Shown here one piece after another: positions 18,926 to 27,964 of a DNA stretch of 64,000 nt. A model generated the notes under the pieces. That model was not told the DNA's origin, made no database searches, and worked only from the letters and a program-made list of their open reading frames with translations. Numbering within the stretch: the first letter of the stretch is position 1; each line of letters begins with the position of its first letter. The translations under genes and the position numbers were made by a program. The stretch lies in NCBI RefSeq assembly GCF_012641435.1, contig NZ_JABAIJ010000014.1:62001-126000 (forward strand), written 5' to 3'. Origin of the DNA: Rhizobium sp. P38BS-XIX. Lineage in GTDB: Bacteria > Pseudomonadota > Alphaproteobacteria > Rhizobiales > Rhizobiaceae.

Positions 18926-19733
18926 CGCCGTCCATCCCCGTCTCTCGGCCCAGGGACTGACGCTTGGCTACAGTGCAGTCAAAGTGCTTGAGAATGTCGA
19001 TATCGCCATCCCGGACGGAAAGATCACGGCGCTGATTGGCGCCAATGGTAGCGGCAAGTCGACACTGCTGCGGGCGCTTGGCCGTATCATTCAGCCACTC
19101 GCAGGCACGGTCATGCTGGACGGCAAAGCCATCGCCAGCATGCACAACAAGGCGATTGCCCAGCTTCTGGCGCTGCTGCCGCAGAGCCCGGTCTCACCCA
19201 ATGGATTGACGGTGCGCCGGCTTTGCCGCTTTGGCCGTCATCCTCACAAGAGCATGCTGGCACGCACAACCAAGGCGGACGAAGAGATCGTCGATGCCGC
19301 TCTTGCGGCAACCGGTCTTGCCGATCTTGCCGAGCGCCCGCTGGACAGGCTTTCCGGCGGTCAGCGGCAACGCGCCTGGATTGCGATGGCGCTTGCGCAG
19401 GAAACGCCCATCCTGCTGCTCGACGAGCCGACGACTTATCTGGATATTGCCCATCAGCTGGAAGTGCTCGACCTCCTCAGAGAGCTGAACAGGACGCGCG
19501 GGCGCACCGTCGTCATGGTCGTCCACGATCTCAATCATGCTGCCCAATATGCGGATCATATCGTTGCGGTTGCTAATGGCGGCGTCCACGCCGCCGGTCG
19601 GCCTGCCGATCTATTGACCCCGGAGTTGATCCGCACGGTCTTCGGTGTCGAGGCATTGGTCATTCCGCATCCCGTCGATGGCACGCCGCTATGCCTGCCG
19701 TGCGGCGAAAAGACTCTGTCTAAGCGTGCCTGA
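18918..19733 (+). CDS. fecE: Ferric citrate ABC transporter ATPase FecE
   Basis: ATPase of 271 aa for iron-citrate import. Walker A GANGSGKST is at 41-49, signature LSGGQ at 145-149, Walker B ILLLDE ending at 170, and the switch His at 203 (VVHDLNHAAQ). All catalytic motifs are intact. Last gene of the operon; it overlaps fecD. A 331-base gap follows before araF, and no clear terminator is visible there. Confidence 0.9.
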   Translation: MTDAVHPRLSAQGLTLGYSAVKVLENVDIAIPDGKITALIGANGSGKSTLLRALGRIIQPLAGTVMLDGKAIASMHNKAIAQLLALLPQSPVSPNGLTVRRLCRFGRHPHKSMLARTTKADEEIVDAALAATGLADLAERPLDRLSGGQRQRAWIAMALAQETPILLLDEPTTYLDIAHQLEVLDLLRELNRTRGRTVVMVVHDLNHAAQYADHIVAVANGGVHAAGRPADLLTPELIRTVFGVEALVIPHPVDGTPLCLPCGEKTLSKRA

Positions 19734-20064
19734 AGGTCCTTTCGCAGAGCTTTGACGTGTCGGTAAAAACCGCTTTAAAACGCGCTGACGGAAATTATCC
19801 CCGGCCGCTTTGACCGCCCGATCTCCGATCATCCGTGTACCACTCTCTCTGAAATATATGATTTATTCTGCCGTCTCAAATCATCAGACGGGATGTTTTG
19901 CGGGTAAGAGCCACTTTTCGTTGCTAAAATAGCCGCATCCTCATAACCATCTCAAAATATCCGCAATAAATAATCATACATAAATATTGACTTGTATGAT
20001 GTTTATTCTTATTCAAATTCCTGCTGCCCACAGATGGCAGTAGGAGATTTGAGGGAGAGAGATC
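19734..20064. promoter_or_regulatory. araF promoter with overlapping inverted repeat
   Basis: This gap holds TTGACT (19987-19992) and TATTCA (20010-20015) with a 17-base spacer, a good sigma-70-type promoter for araF. A perfect 8-bp inverted repeat, ATCATACA (19973-19980) and TGTATGAT (19993-20000), brackets the -35 box. This placement would let a repressor block transcription. The GntR-family regulator at the end of the operon is the natural candidate. Confidence 0.5.
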
Positions 20065-21048
20065 ATGCGCTTTTTCAAAGCGGCAATCCTTGCAGGCACT
20101 TTTGCCGTTCTGGCGGCCGGTTCCGCTTTTGCGGAAGACGTCAAGATCGGTTTCATCGTGAAGCAGCCCGAAGAGCCCTGGTTCCAGGACGAATGGAAAT
20201 TCGCCGACCAGGCCGCCAAGGAGAAGGGCTTCACGCTCGTCAAGATCGGCGCTGAAGACGGCGAAAAGGTCCAGTCGGCAATCGACAATCTCGGCGCCCA
20301 GGGTGCGCAGGGCTTCATCGTCTGCACGCCTGACGTCAAGCTCGGACCGGGCATCGTCGCCAAGGCCGCTGCAAACCAGCTGAAGTTGATGACGGTCGAT
20401 GACCGCCTCGTCAATGCCGACGGCAAACCGCTCGAGGATGTGCCGCATATGGGCATTTCCGCCAGCAAGATCGGCGAGACCGTCGGTCAGGGCATCGTCG
20501 ACGAAATCAAGAAGCGCGGCTGGGACATGAAGAATGTCGGTGCAATCCGTGTTTCCTACGACCAGTTGCCGACGGCCGTCGACCGCGTCGAAGGCGCGAT
20601 CTCGGTTCTGAAGGGCGCAGGCTTCCCGGCTGCGAACATCTTTGATGCGCCGCAGGCAAAGACCGACACCGAGGCTGCCCTCAATGCCGCCACGACCGTT
20701 CTCAACAAGCATGCCGACATCAAGTACTGGGTCGCTTTCGGCCTGAACGACGAAGCTGTGCTGGGTGCCGTCCGCGCATCCGAATCCGTCGGCATCCCTG
20801 CCACCAACATGATCGGCATCGGCATCGGTGGTGCGGATTCAGCCATCAACGAGTTCAAGAAGCCGGCAGCTACGGGCTTCTTCGGCACCGTCATCATCTC
20901 GCCGAAGCGCCACGGCTACGAGACTGCGATCAACATGTATGACTGGATCGCCAACAGCAAGGAGCCGCCGAAGCTCACCCTGACCTCCGGCTCGCTTGCC
21001 TTGCGCGGCGACTATGAAAAGGTTCGCAAGGACCTCGGCATCGAATAA
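20065..21048 (+). CDS. araF: L-arabinose-type periplasmic binding protein
   Basis: Periplasmic pentose-binding protein, 327 aa, with a signal peptide ending in SAFA (about residue 23). The mature start aligns with E. coli AraF: KIGFIVKQPEEPWFQDEWKF, then GFTLVKIGAEDGEKVQSAID, FIVCTPDVKLGPGIVAKAA and NMIGIGIGG. The strong resemblance supports L-arabinose or a close aldose as ligand. A ribosome binding site GGGAGAGAG precedes the ATG. The transporter genes araG and araH follow; no araBAD catabolic genes are present here. Confidence 0.9.
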   Translation: MRFFKAAILAGTFAVLAAGSAFAEDVKIGFIVKQPEEPWFQDEWKFADQAAKEKGFTLVKIGAEDGEKVQSAIDNLGAQGAQGFIVCTPDVKLGPGIVAKAAANQLKLMTVDDRLVNADGKPLEDVPHMGISASKIGETVGQGIVDEIKKRGWDMKNVGAIRVSYDQLPTAVDRVEGAISVLKGAGFPAANIFDAPQAKTDTEAALNAATTVLNKHADIKYWVAFGLNDEAVLGAVRASESVGIPATNMIGIGIGGADSAINEFKKPAATGFFGTVIISPKRHGYETAINMYDWIANSKEPPKLTLTSGSLALRGDYEKVRKDLGIE

Positions 21049-21072
21049 TCATCTGATCAGGATGATTTCCGT

Positions 21073-21095
21073 CCCGGCGGCTTGAGGTCGCCGGG
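21073..21095 (+). terminator. Intercistronic hairpin between araF and araG
   Basis: CCCGGCG (21073-21079) pairs with CGCCGGG (21089-21095), loop 9 nt, in the 68-base gap between the binding-protein gene and the ATPase gene. Hairpins here commonly protect or partly terminate the message so that binding protein is made in excess. No T-run follows, so read-through is expected. Confidence 0.5.
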
Positions 21096-21116
21096 TACTT
21101 TCTCGATGGAGCGAAG

Positions 21117-22622
21117 ATGGCTTTCCTCGAATTCAATAGCATTTCCAAGGGCTATCCAGGGGTGCAGGCCCTTTCCGATGTTTCCTTCGGCGTGGAGAAG
21201 GGGGCCGTCCACGGATTGATGGGCGAAAACGGCGCCGGCAAATCGACGCTGATCCGTGTCCTCTCGGGTGACCAGTCGGCGGATACGGGGAGCATCCTCA
21301 TTGATGGCGTGGATCAGAAATACAGCTCCGTGCGCGATGCCTTCAATGCGGGCGTCATCGTGATCCATCAGGAGCTTCAGCTTGTTCCCGAGTTGACTGT
21401 CGCCGAAAACCTATGGCTCGGCCGCTTTCCCGGCAAGGCAGGCGTGATCAACAGCAAGGTTCTGATCGAGACCGTCCGTGCCAGGCTCAAGGAGATCGGC
21501 GTGGACGTCGATCCGTCGGCAAAGGTCGCCTCGCTCTCGATCGGTGCGCGGCAGATGGTGGAAATCGCCAAGGCCGTCATGCTCGATGCGCGCGTGATCG
21601 CGCTCGACGAACCGACATCCTCACTGTCTTCACGTGAAAGCGAACTTCTCTTTGCCCTGATCGAGCGCTTGAAGGCTAAGGGCACCGTTATTCTATACGT
21701 CTCGCATCGTCTGGATGAGATCTTCCGGCTTTGCGACAGTCTGTCCGTGCTACGGGATGGCAGGCTCGCCGCACATCATCCGAAGATCGCCGAAACGACG
21801 CGCGAGCAGATCATCGCGCAGATGGTCGGACGCGAGATCAGCAATATCTGGGGTTGGCGTCAGCGGCCGCTTGGTGAGGTCAGGCTCGATGTCAAAAACC
21901 TCTCGGGCACGAAACTGCGCAATCCGATCAGCTTTTCGGTGCGCAAAGGGGAGATCCTCGGCTTTTTCGGTCTCATCGGCGCCGGCCGGAGCGAAATGGC
22001 CCGCCTCCTTTATGGTGCCGATCATCGTCACCAGGGCAGCGTTTCGATCGATGGTGTAACCGTCTCGCCAAACAATCCGAAAGCGGCGATCAATGCCGGC
22101 ATGGTTCTGTGCCCGGAAGACCGCAAGTTCGACGGCATCATCCAGGGACGATCGATCCAGGAAAATATCGCCATCTCCTCGCGACGGCATTTCTCACCCT
22201 TCGGTGTGCTTAACCCGAAGAAGGAGGCTGCTGTCGCCGATCAGTTCATCGCCAAATTGCGGGTGCGTACGCCATCGCGCAAGCAGGACATCGTCAACCT
22301 GTCGGGCGGGAACCAGCAGAAGGTCATTCTCGGCCGCTGGCTATCGGAGCAAGGCGTCAAGGTGCTCGTCATAGACGAGCCGACCCGCGGCATCGATGTC
22401 GGCGCCAAGTCGGAAATCTACGAGATCCTCTATGAGTTGGCTGCGGATGGCATGGCGATTGTCGTGATCTCCAGCGAGCTTCCGGAGGTCATGGGGATTT
22501 CCGATCGTATCATGGTTATGTGCGAGGGCCGCGTTGCGGCCGATGTCGCGCGCGAAAACTTCGACGAACGAGCCATTCTGACTGCGGCGCTGCCCGACAA
22601 GAATGCCGCCGGTACAATCTAG
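21117..22622 (+). CDS. araG: Arabinose-type ABC transporter ATPase (two NBDs)
   Basis: Sugar ABC ATPase of 501 aa with two fused nucleotide-binding domains. The first has Walker A GENGAGKST (36-44), signature-like LSIGARQMVEIAKA and Walker B VIALDEPTSSL. The second has the usual altered P-loop GLIGAGRSE, signature LSGGNQQK and VLVIDEPTRGID. This is the normal AraG/RbsA pattern with one degenerate site. It lies between araF and araH; the gap to araH is about 12 bases. Confidence 0.9.
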   Translation: MAFLEFNSISKGYPGVQALSDVSFGVEKGAVHGLMGENGAGKSTLIRVLSGDQSADTGSILIDGVDQKYSSVRDAFNAGVIVIHQELQLVPELTVAENLWLGRFPGKAGVINSKVLIETVRARLKEIGVDVDPSAKVASLSIGARQMVEIAKAVMLDARVIALDEPTSSLSSRESELLFALIERLKAKGTVILYVSHRLDEIFRLCDSLSVLRDGRLAAHHPKIAETTREQIIAQMVGREISNIWGWRQRPLGEVRLDVKNLSGTKLRNPISFSVRKGEILGFFGLIGAGRSEMARLLYGADHRHQGSVSIDGVTVSPNNPKAAINAGMVLCPEDRKFDGIIQGRSIQENIAISSRRHFSPFGVLNPKKEAAVADQFIAKLRVRTPSRKQDIVNLSGGNQQKVILGRWLSEQGVKVLVIDEPTRGIDVGAKSEIYEILYELAADGMAIVVISSELPEVMGISDRIMVMCEGRVAADVARENFDERAILTAALPDKNAAGTI

Positions 22623-22634
22623 TTCAGGAATGTG

Positions 22635-23594
22635 ATGATGAATTCGTTGAAAAAGATACTTCTCGGCGAACAGGGACTGGTGGTGATCTTCGCGATCGCC
22701 TTCGTGATCGTCTCGCTTTTCGTTCCGAGCTTTCTGACAGAGCGCAATATGCTTGGTCTGCTGCAGTCGGTGGTGACGATCGGCATCGTCGCCTGCACGA
22801 TGATGTTCTGCCTTGCCTCGCGCGATTTCGATTTGTCGGTTGGCTCGACGGTCGCCTTCTCGGGCATGGTTGCCGTCATGGTGTCGAATTCGACGGGTTC
22901 GATTCCGCTCGGGCTCGTCGCAGCCTTGATCTGCGGCAGCATCGTCGGCGTGGTCAATGGCGTCGTCATTGCCAAGTTCCGTATCAATGCGCTGATCACT
23001 ACGCTTGCAACCATGCAGATCGTTCGCGGTCTGGCGCTCATCGCATCGGATGGACGCGCAGTCGGTATCAATGATCCGAGCTTCTATCAGTTGGCGCTCT
23101 CGCGCTTTCTCACCGTGCCGACGCCGATCTGGATCATGGTCATCCTGTTCATCGTCTTTGGTTTTGCTTTGAACCGTACCGTCTTCGGCAAGAACACGCT
23201 GGCGATCGGCGGCAATCCGGAGGCGTCGCGTCTCGCCGGCGTCAATGTCGTCAATATGCGCATCTGGATTTTCGCATTGCAGGGGCTTGTTTGCGCCATT
23301 GCCGGTATTCTGCTTGCCTCGCGCATCACGTCGGGTCAGCCGAACGCAGCAACCGGGCTCGAGCTTTCTGTCATCTCGGCCTGTGTGCTTGGCGGTGTGT
23401 CGCTGGCCGGTGGTCGGGCCGCCATGACGGGCGTTGTCGTCGGGGTCCTCATCATGGGGATTGCCGAGAACGTCATGAATCTCCTGAATATCCAGGCCTT
23501 CTATCAGTATCTGGTGCGCGGCTGCATTCTGTTGTTGGCCGTTCTTCTCGATAATTTGCGCTCGTCAGCGGCCGGACGTGGTGCAAGGACATGA
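22635..23594 (+). CDS. araH: Arabinose-type ABC transporter permease
   Basis: Membrane permease of about 319 aa in the AraH/RbsC family, with eight or more hydrophobic segments and family motifs CLASRDFDLSVGSTVAFSGM, INALITTLATMQIVRGLALI and LGGVSLAGGRAAMTGVVVGV. AGGAA precedes tandem start codons; ATG 22635 or 22638 is preferred over the GTG at 22632. It forms the channel for the sugar delivered by AraF. Confidence 0.88.
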   Translation: MMNSLKKILLGEQGLVVIFAIAFVIVSLFVPSFLTERNMLGLLQSVVTIGIVACTMMFCLASRDFDLSVGSTVAFSGMVAVMVSNSTGSIPLGLVAALICGSIVGVVNGVVIAKFRINALITTLATMQIVRGLALIASDGRAVGINDPSFYQLALSRFLTVPTPIWIMVILFIVFGFALNRTVFGKNTLAIGGNPEASRLAGVNVVNMRIWIFALQGLVCAIAGILLASRITSGQPNAATGLELSVISACVLGGVSLAGGRAAMTGVVVGVLIMGIAENVMNLLNIQAFYQYLVRGCILLLAVLLDNLRSSAAGRGART

Positions 23595-23702
23595 TGGGCG
23601 ATCGGATGTGTGGGGAGACATCCGTTCAGCTTACTGAAGCGCATTGATGCCGGAGCATGGTGGTACCCGCAATCGCGGCGGAGCCAGCGGAAGGGAGTTC
23701 AG

Positions 23703-24479
23703 GTGAAGAGTACGCATTCGGGATCTCTGCGCACCACGCACGGTGCGACATCGCCCGCGCAGGGAAAGCGTACCGTGCGGGAAGAGCTGCTGAAGAAGCT
23801 GATCGGCCAGATCGTCTCCGGCGAAATCGCCGAAGGCTCGCTGCTTCCGAACGAAGCCGAGCTTTCCGAGGTCTACGGGGTTAGCCGCACCAGCCTGCGC
23901 GAGGCCATGCAATATCTATCGGCGCTTGGAATGGTCCGCTCGCGCACGCGCGCCGGCACCAATGTCCTGCCGCGGGAAAACTGGAACTATCTGGACCCGC
24001 TCGTGCTCGATGCGACCCTGGAATTCAGCAACGACCGCAGCTTCTACGTGTCTCTGCTCGACGCCCGCCAATTGCTTGAGCCGGCCTCGGCGGCACAGGC
24101 TGCGGCCAATGCCACGGCAAAGCAGCTGGCGCAGATTGCTGCGGCTTTTGAGGACATGGTTGCGGCCAACGCCCGTGATAACGAGGCTTGGAGCCAGGCG
24201 GATCTGGAGTTCCATACCGCGATCATCAATGCCAGCGGCAATTGGGTCTTTCGCCAATTCGCGACAGCCATCAGGGCCGCTTTGCTTGCCAGTTTCCGGC
24301 TGACCAATCGCGCCAGCCAATCGCATGAATATGCGATCGCGCGGCATCAGGACGTTCTCGATGCCATCCGCATGCGTCGCCCGGACGCCGCTCGCCTTGC
24401 CATGGAACAACTGATCGGCACGGCCAGGATCGAGCTTAGCGACGCCTTGCGCGACGGCAAACTGGAAAAGCCGGACTAA
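23703..24479 (+). CDS. GntR-family (FadR subfamily) regulator
   Basis: 258 aa from a GTG at 23703 preceded by AAGGGAG; a longer frame to 23610 has no such site. The N-terminal winged helix (TVREELLKKLIGQIVSGEI, then VSRTSLREAMQYLSALGMV) is followed by an all-helical FCD effector domain with metal-type His residues (LEFHTAIINASGN). It closes the araFGH group, so it probably controls it in response to a sugar or sugar acid. Arabinose operons are more often under AraC-type or LysR control, so this is a variant arrangement. Confidence 0.85.
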   Translation: MKSTHSGSLRTTHGATSPAQGKRTVREELLKKLIGQIVSGEIAEGSLLPNEAELSEVYGVSRTSLREAMQYLSALGMVRSRTRAGTNVLPRENWNYLDPLVLDATLEFSNDRSFYVSLLDARQLLEPASAAQAAANATAKQLAQIAAAFEDMVAANARDNEAWSQADLEFHTAIINASGNWVFRQFATAIRAALLASFRLTNRASQSHEYAIARHQDVLDAIRMRRPDAARLAMEQLIGTARIELSDALRDGKLEKPD

Positions 24480-24491
24480 GCCGGCTCTTCC
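24464..24491. terminator. Hairpin between convergent genes
   Basis: GGAAAAGCCGG (24464-24474) and CCGGCTCTTCC (24481-24491) form an 11-bp stem with one mismatch and a 6-nt loop, overlapping the regulator stop codon. It lies between convergent units and could end either one. Confidence 0.45.
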
Positions 24492-24539
24492 AATCTGCGT
24501 CGATGTGCCTGCGATCCGGCAAAGGATGGTCGCGGCCGC

Positions 24540-25370
24540 CTAGTTGGCATCCTTGTGAAAGCGCACGAAGGCAAAACGTTTGCTGTCGGGTGCCCAGCAG
24601 GGGACATTGATCGTGCCTTGTCCGCCAAAGAGCGAAAGCAAAGTCTTCGTTGCCCCGCCTTGCGCGGGCATGAGGCGCAACTCGACATCGTGATCGCGCG
24701 GATGACCTTTGACGCCATGTTCATAGGCGACATAGAGCACGTGGCGCCCATCTGGCGATGGGTGTGGAAACCAGTTGACGCGCTCGTCGTCGGTCATTTT
24801 CTGCGCGTCGCTGCCATCGGGCCTGATGCGCCACAAGGCGACCTCGCCGTTCTTTTCCCCGTTGAACCAGATCCATTCCCCATCCGGCGTGAAGTCCGGA
24901 CCGTCGCAATGATCGAAGGTCGATGTGGCCTGTGTTTCGTCGCCGCCAGTGATCGGGCAGGTATAGACCTGATAGGTGCCGCTGCGATTGGCGACGTAGG
25001 CGATCGTCTTTCCGTCCGGCGACCAGCCATGCCAGTAAGAGGGCGTCTTTTCGGTGATGCGCTGCGGCGTGCCGCCTGCAAACGGCAATGAGTAGATGGC
25101 GCTGGATCCCTGCTCGGTGGAGTCGCTGATGACGATCAACGTTCCATCGGGGGAAATGCCATGGTCATTGTTGATATCCTTTGCAAAGCCGGTGTCGATC
25201 GCAATCATCTCCGGCTTCGTGGGATCGACGCGAAAGAGCCGGCCGTTGCCATTGATCACGAGCCATTTCCCGTCCGGCGTCCAGTTTGGCGCCTCGATCA
25301 GCTCCGGGGTGGTCAGCACGGTCGTCACCGTACCGCTTTCCAGGTCGTAGATTGCCAATTCGCTTGTCAT
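24540..25370 (-). CDS. TolB-like beta-propeller protein, cytoplasmic
   Basis: 276 aa with at least six PD40/WD40-like repeats, each around an xSPDGx core: NWTPDGKWLVINGNG, GISPDGTLIVISDS, GWSPDGKTIAYVANRSG, DFTPDGEWIWFNGE, HPSPDGRHVLYVAYE and CWAPDSKRFAFVRF. Unlike TolB it has no signal peptide or N-terminal domain, so it should be cytoplasmic. It is the last gene of the sugar operon, 26 bases after the enolase-superfamily gene. Its role is unknown; a lactonase-type or protein-scaffold function is possible. Confidence 0.75.
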   Translation of the reverse strand: MTSELAIYDLESGTVTTVLTTPELIEAPNWTPDGKWLVINGNGRLFRVDPTKPEMIAIDTGFAKDINNDHGISPDGTLIVISDSTEQGSSAIYSLPFAGGTPQRITEKTPSYWHGWSPDGKTIAYVANRSGTYQVYTCPITGGDETQATSTFDHCDGPDFTPDGEWIWFNGEKNGEVALWRIRPDGSDAQKMTDDERVNWFPHPSPDGRHVLYVAYEHGVKGHPRDHDVELRLMPAQGGATKTLLSLFGGQGTINVPCWAPDSKRFAFVRFHKDAN

Positions 25371-25396
25371 TGGAATTCCCTCATCAAGTTCGTGCT

Positions 25397-26593
25397 TTAC
25401 TGGAAGAAATCGGCATCGTCGGGTGCCAGATAGCGGCTCGCCTTCTCGGGGATCAGAGTGACGCCAAGGCCAGGCCTGTCCCAGACCTTGATATGTCCAT
25501 CCTGAACGAGAGGATCCGGCAGCCCTTCGACGATGTCATACCACCAGTCGGGGTCGCCGACCGGATATTCGAAGGCGATGAAATTATGCGGCAGGGTGGC
25601 CGACACCTGCACCAGCGCGGCGAGCCCGAGCAGGCCATTGGCCGTGCCATGCGGCGCCATCAGCACCCCGTGCAGATCGGCGTGCTCGGCGACCCATTTG
25701 AGCTCGGCAATGCCACCGATGTCGCCGGGGTCGGGACCGATGATGTTGACGCATTTGCCTTCGATCAGCGGCTTGAAGTTCTGCCGCAGGTAAATCTGTT
25801 CGCCGGTGTGGATCGGCGTCGATGTTGCCGTCGTCAGGTCGCGGTAGATGTCCGGATTGACGAAAGGCGAATAGTCTCCCGTCAGCAGGTCCTCGAGCCA
25901 CAGGATGTTGAATGGCTCCACGGCACGGGCAAAGCGGATGGCGTCGGGAAGGGTGAAGCCGGGGCCGCAATCGAGCGCCAGCCCCACACGATCTCCTGTA
26001 ACCTCCTTCATGGCGGCCACGCATTCGACGAGATGTTTGAGGCCGCGTTCCGTCAGCATGCCGCGCTCGTGGGTCCCGTGGACCCTGCCGGCCTCGGGGT
26101 CGCCATAGAAAAAGTCGGGCACCGTGCGTGCCATTGGACTATGAAAGCCGATCGGCTGCTTGATGATGGTAAAGCCTTCGGCACTTTCAACCATTGCTTT
26201 GGTGTTTGCCGCATAGTCCTCCGGATCATAACCCGACAGAGGAAGGCGCACCGCGCCGTTGTAGACGCGAACTCGATCGCGGACTTTCCCGCCAAGCAAT
26301 TTATAGACAGGTAGGCCGGCCGCCTTTCCCGCGAGATCCCACAAGGCCATTTCGATGGTGCTGACGGCAGCTCCCCAGGGCTTGAAACCACCGCGCTGGC
26401 GGATGCGCATCATCACGCGTTCGACATCCGTAGGGTCGCAACCGATCAGGTTGTCGCGAAAACTCAGGATATGCGGCTTGAGGAAAGGCTTCCAGGTTTC
26501 CGCCTGCGCATAGCCGTCCAGCCCCTGATCGGTCATTATTCGCACAACCGGGCTGCGTCCGATGACGGCGCATTTGACGTCGACGATTTTCAT
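25397..26593 (-). CDS. Mandelate racemase/enolase-superfamily sugar-acid dehydratase
   Basis: 398 aa from ATG 26593 (MKIVDVKCAV); the longer frame to 26758 is a shadow of the neighbour. Metal-ligand positions fit the superfamily: Asp in LALDCGPGF, Glu in ILWLEDLL and Glu in IHTGEQIY. A His/Asp pair (APHGTANG and GPDPGDIGG) points to the mandelate-racemase subgroup, mostly acid-sugar dehydratases. The second-strand KxK is KQP here, so the base on that face is altered. Likely role is dehydration of a sugar acid imported by the adjacent ABC system; the exact sugar cannot be read from sequence. Confidence 0.82.
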   Translation of the reverse strand: MKIVDVKCAVIGRSPVVRIMTDQGLDGYAQAETWKPFLKPHILSFRDNLIGCDPTDVERVMMRIRQRGGFKPWGAAVSTIEMALWDLAGKAAGLPVYKLLGGKVRDRVRVYNGAVRLPLSGYDPEDYAANTKAMVESAEGFTIIKQPIGFHSPMARTVPDFFYGDPEAGRVHGTHERGMLTERGLKHLVECVAAMKEVTGDRVGLALDCGPGFTLPDAIRFARAVEPFNILWLEDLLTGDYSPFVNPDIYRDLTTATSTPIHTGEQIYLRQNFKPLIEGKCVNIIGPDPGDIGGIAELKWVAEHADLHGVLMAPHGTANGLLGLAALVQVSATLPHNFIAFEYPVGDPDWWYDIVEGLPDPLVQDGHIKVWDRPGLGVTLIPEKASRYLAPDDADFFQ

Positions 26594-26598
26594 GGCAG

Positions 26599-27354
26599 CT
26601 ATAATCCGAGGTTGCTGAGATAATCGATCGAGCGAAGCGCAAAACGCTGCCAGTCGGAGGGGTTGTCGTGCTCCGTGACGATATGGTCGGCCGTCGTCTT
26701 GCGGAACAGCGGCGCAAGCGCCGCCCAATCGATGATGCCGTCGCCGGTCGCCGTCCATCCGTCGTCTTCGACCGTCCCCAATGGGGCCGTATCCTTCACC
26801 TGGATGCAGGCGATGCGGTCGGCATATTGCTGCAGTTCCAGAGCCGGATCTGCGCCGGCACGGGTGATCCAGCCGCAGTCGATCTCGAAAAGAACCGCCT
26901 CGCTCTGCCCGAGAATGTGCTCGATCGGGCGTGAGCCGTCAGGCAGGGCAAAATACTCGAAATCGTGATTATGCCATGCGACCTTGAGGTCACGTTCCGC
27001 CGCCTTATCCGCACCGACAGCGAGCTTATTCCCAATCCCTTTCCAGAAATCGCTCGTTTCCCGCCGCTCCTCCTTGGGCACGAAGGGCGGGATCAGATAG
27101 GTCGCGCCCAGCGTTTCAGCGATGTCGAGGTAGCGGGCGGGTTCGTTGACGAGGCCCGTCAGAGGCATGTGGAAGCCGAAGCAGGCAAGACCCGCATCAT
27201 CGAGCTGCCGACGAAACAGCGCGGGATCGGCCTCATAGGCAGGCAGCCACGGTTCAATTGCGTCGTAACCCATGCTCTTCAGGATCGGCAGCTGAGTGGC
27301 GAGCGGCGGAAAGTTGCGTGACGAGTAGAGTTGATAGGCGATCTTATAGTTCAT
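26599..27354 (-). CDS. Sugar phosphate isomerase/epimerase-like TIM barrel
   Basis: 251-aa xylose-isomerase-like (AP endonuclease 2 fold) protein. Typical metal-site segments are visible: VAWHNHDFEYFALPDG, VLFEIDCGWITRAG and IVTEHDNPSDWQRF near the C-terminus. It is 5 bases before the enolase-superfamily gene and 55 bases after the VOC gene on the same strand. Members convert ketoses, inosose or keto-acids; here it probably acts on an intermediate of the same sugar-acid pathway. Cytoplasmic, no signal peptide. Confidence 0.82.
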   Translation of the reverse strand: MNYKIAYQLYSSRNFPPLATQLPILKSMGYDAIEPWLPAYEADPALFRRQLDDAGLACFGFHMPLTGLVNEPARYLDIAETLGATYLIPPFVPKEERRETSDFWKGIGNKLAVGADKAAERDLKVAWHNHDFEYFALPDGSRPIEHILGQSEAVLFEIDCGWITRAGADPALELQQYADRIACIQVKDTAPLGTVEDDGWTATGDGIIDWAALAPLFRKTTADHIVTEHDNPSDWQRFALRSIDYLSNLGL

Positions 27355-27409
27355 TGGATACGGCCTTTACTGGCTGCCGGGCGCGGAATTCCTCAGGCGA
27401 ACCCTTCGC

Positions 27410-27889
27410 TTACGGCTGCGGCTCCTTATCGGCATCGAACTCGAGAAGTTCGACGAGAGCGCCAAGCTGCGGCAAGGTATCGTAGTAGGCATATCGGCCG
27501 TGACCGCCGTGGAATTCGCCGCGCTGCAACAGCCTGTGTCCCTGCGCTTCCAGAAAGGCATTCTTCTTTGTCAGATTGCGCGTCTTGAACGCGATGTGGT
27601 GGCAGCCCGGTCCCTTGGCTTCCAGCAGATCGCGCCAGGCGCTCTTTTCCGGCCCGGGCTGAAGGAATTCAAAATCGATATTGCCGAATTCGAACATGAT
27701 GATGCGGCAGCCGACGGCTGCCGGCATACCATTGTAGATGGCCTGGGCCTCTTCAGGATCCGCTGCCTTGCCTTCCGGCGGAACGGGTTTTCCGGTCAGC
27801 TCGGAAAACCACTTGGCGGATTTCTGGACATCATCGGTCACGAAGCAGATCTGAAAGACCCGGTCTTCATCGAGTACGGTGGTGGTCAT
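27410..27889 (-). CDS. VOC-family (glyoxalase/dioxygenase fold) protein
   Basis: 159 aa made of two babbbb modules: FQICFVTDDVQKSAKWFSEL begins the first, and GCHHIAFKTRNLTKKNAFLE the second; the final metal-ligand-type Glu is in LVELLEF. The usual first-module His is a Gln (VFQICF), so metal binding may differ from glyoxalase I. It lies between the binding-protein gene and the TIM-barrel gene in a sugar operon. A second VOC gene is divergently placed at 33338, suggesting two isomerase- or lyase-type steps. Confidence 0.78.
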   Translation of the reverse strand: MTTTVLDEDRVFQICFVTDDVQKSAKWFSELTGKPVPPEGKAADPEEAQAIYNGMPAAVGCRIIMFEFGNIDFEFLQPGPEKSAWRDLLEAKGPGCHHIAFKTRNLTKKNAFLEAQGHRLLQRGEFHGGHGRYAYYDTLPQLGALVELLEFDADKEPQP

Positions 27890-27964
27890 GGGAATACCTT
27901 TCGGTCCTGGGGGAATTGTGCGACCCGATTTCGGTCGGGTCGCTGATCGGCAGTTCTGGGAGGA

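Noticed and set aside
25286..26314. 342-aa plus-strand frame
   Set aside because: Shadow of the enolase-superfamily gene; no recognisable motifs.
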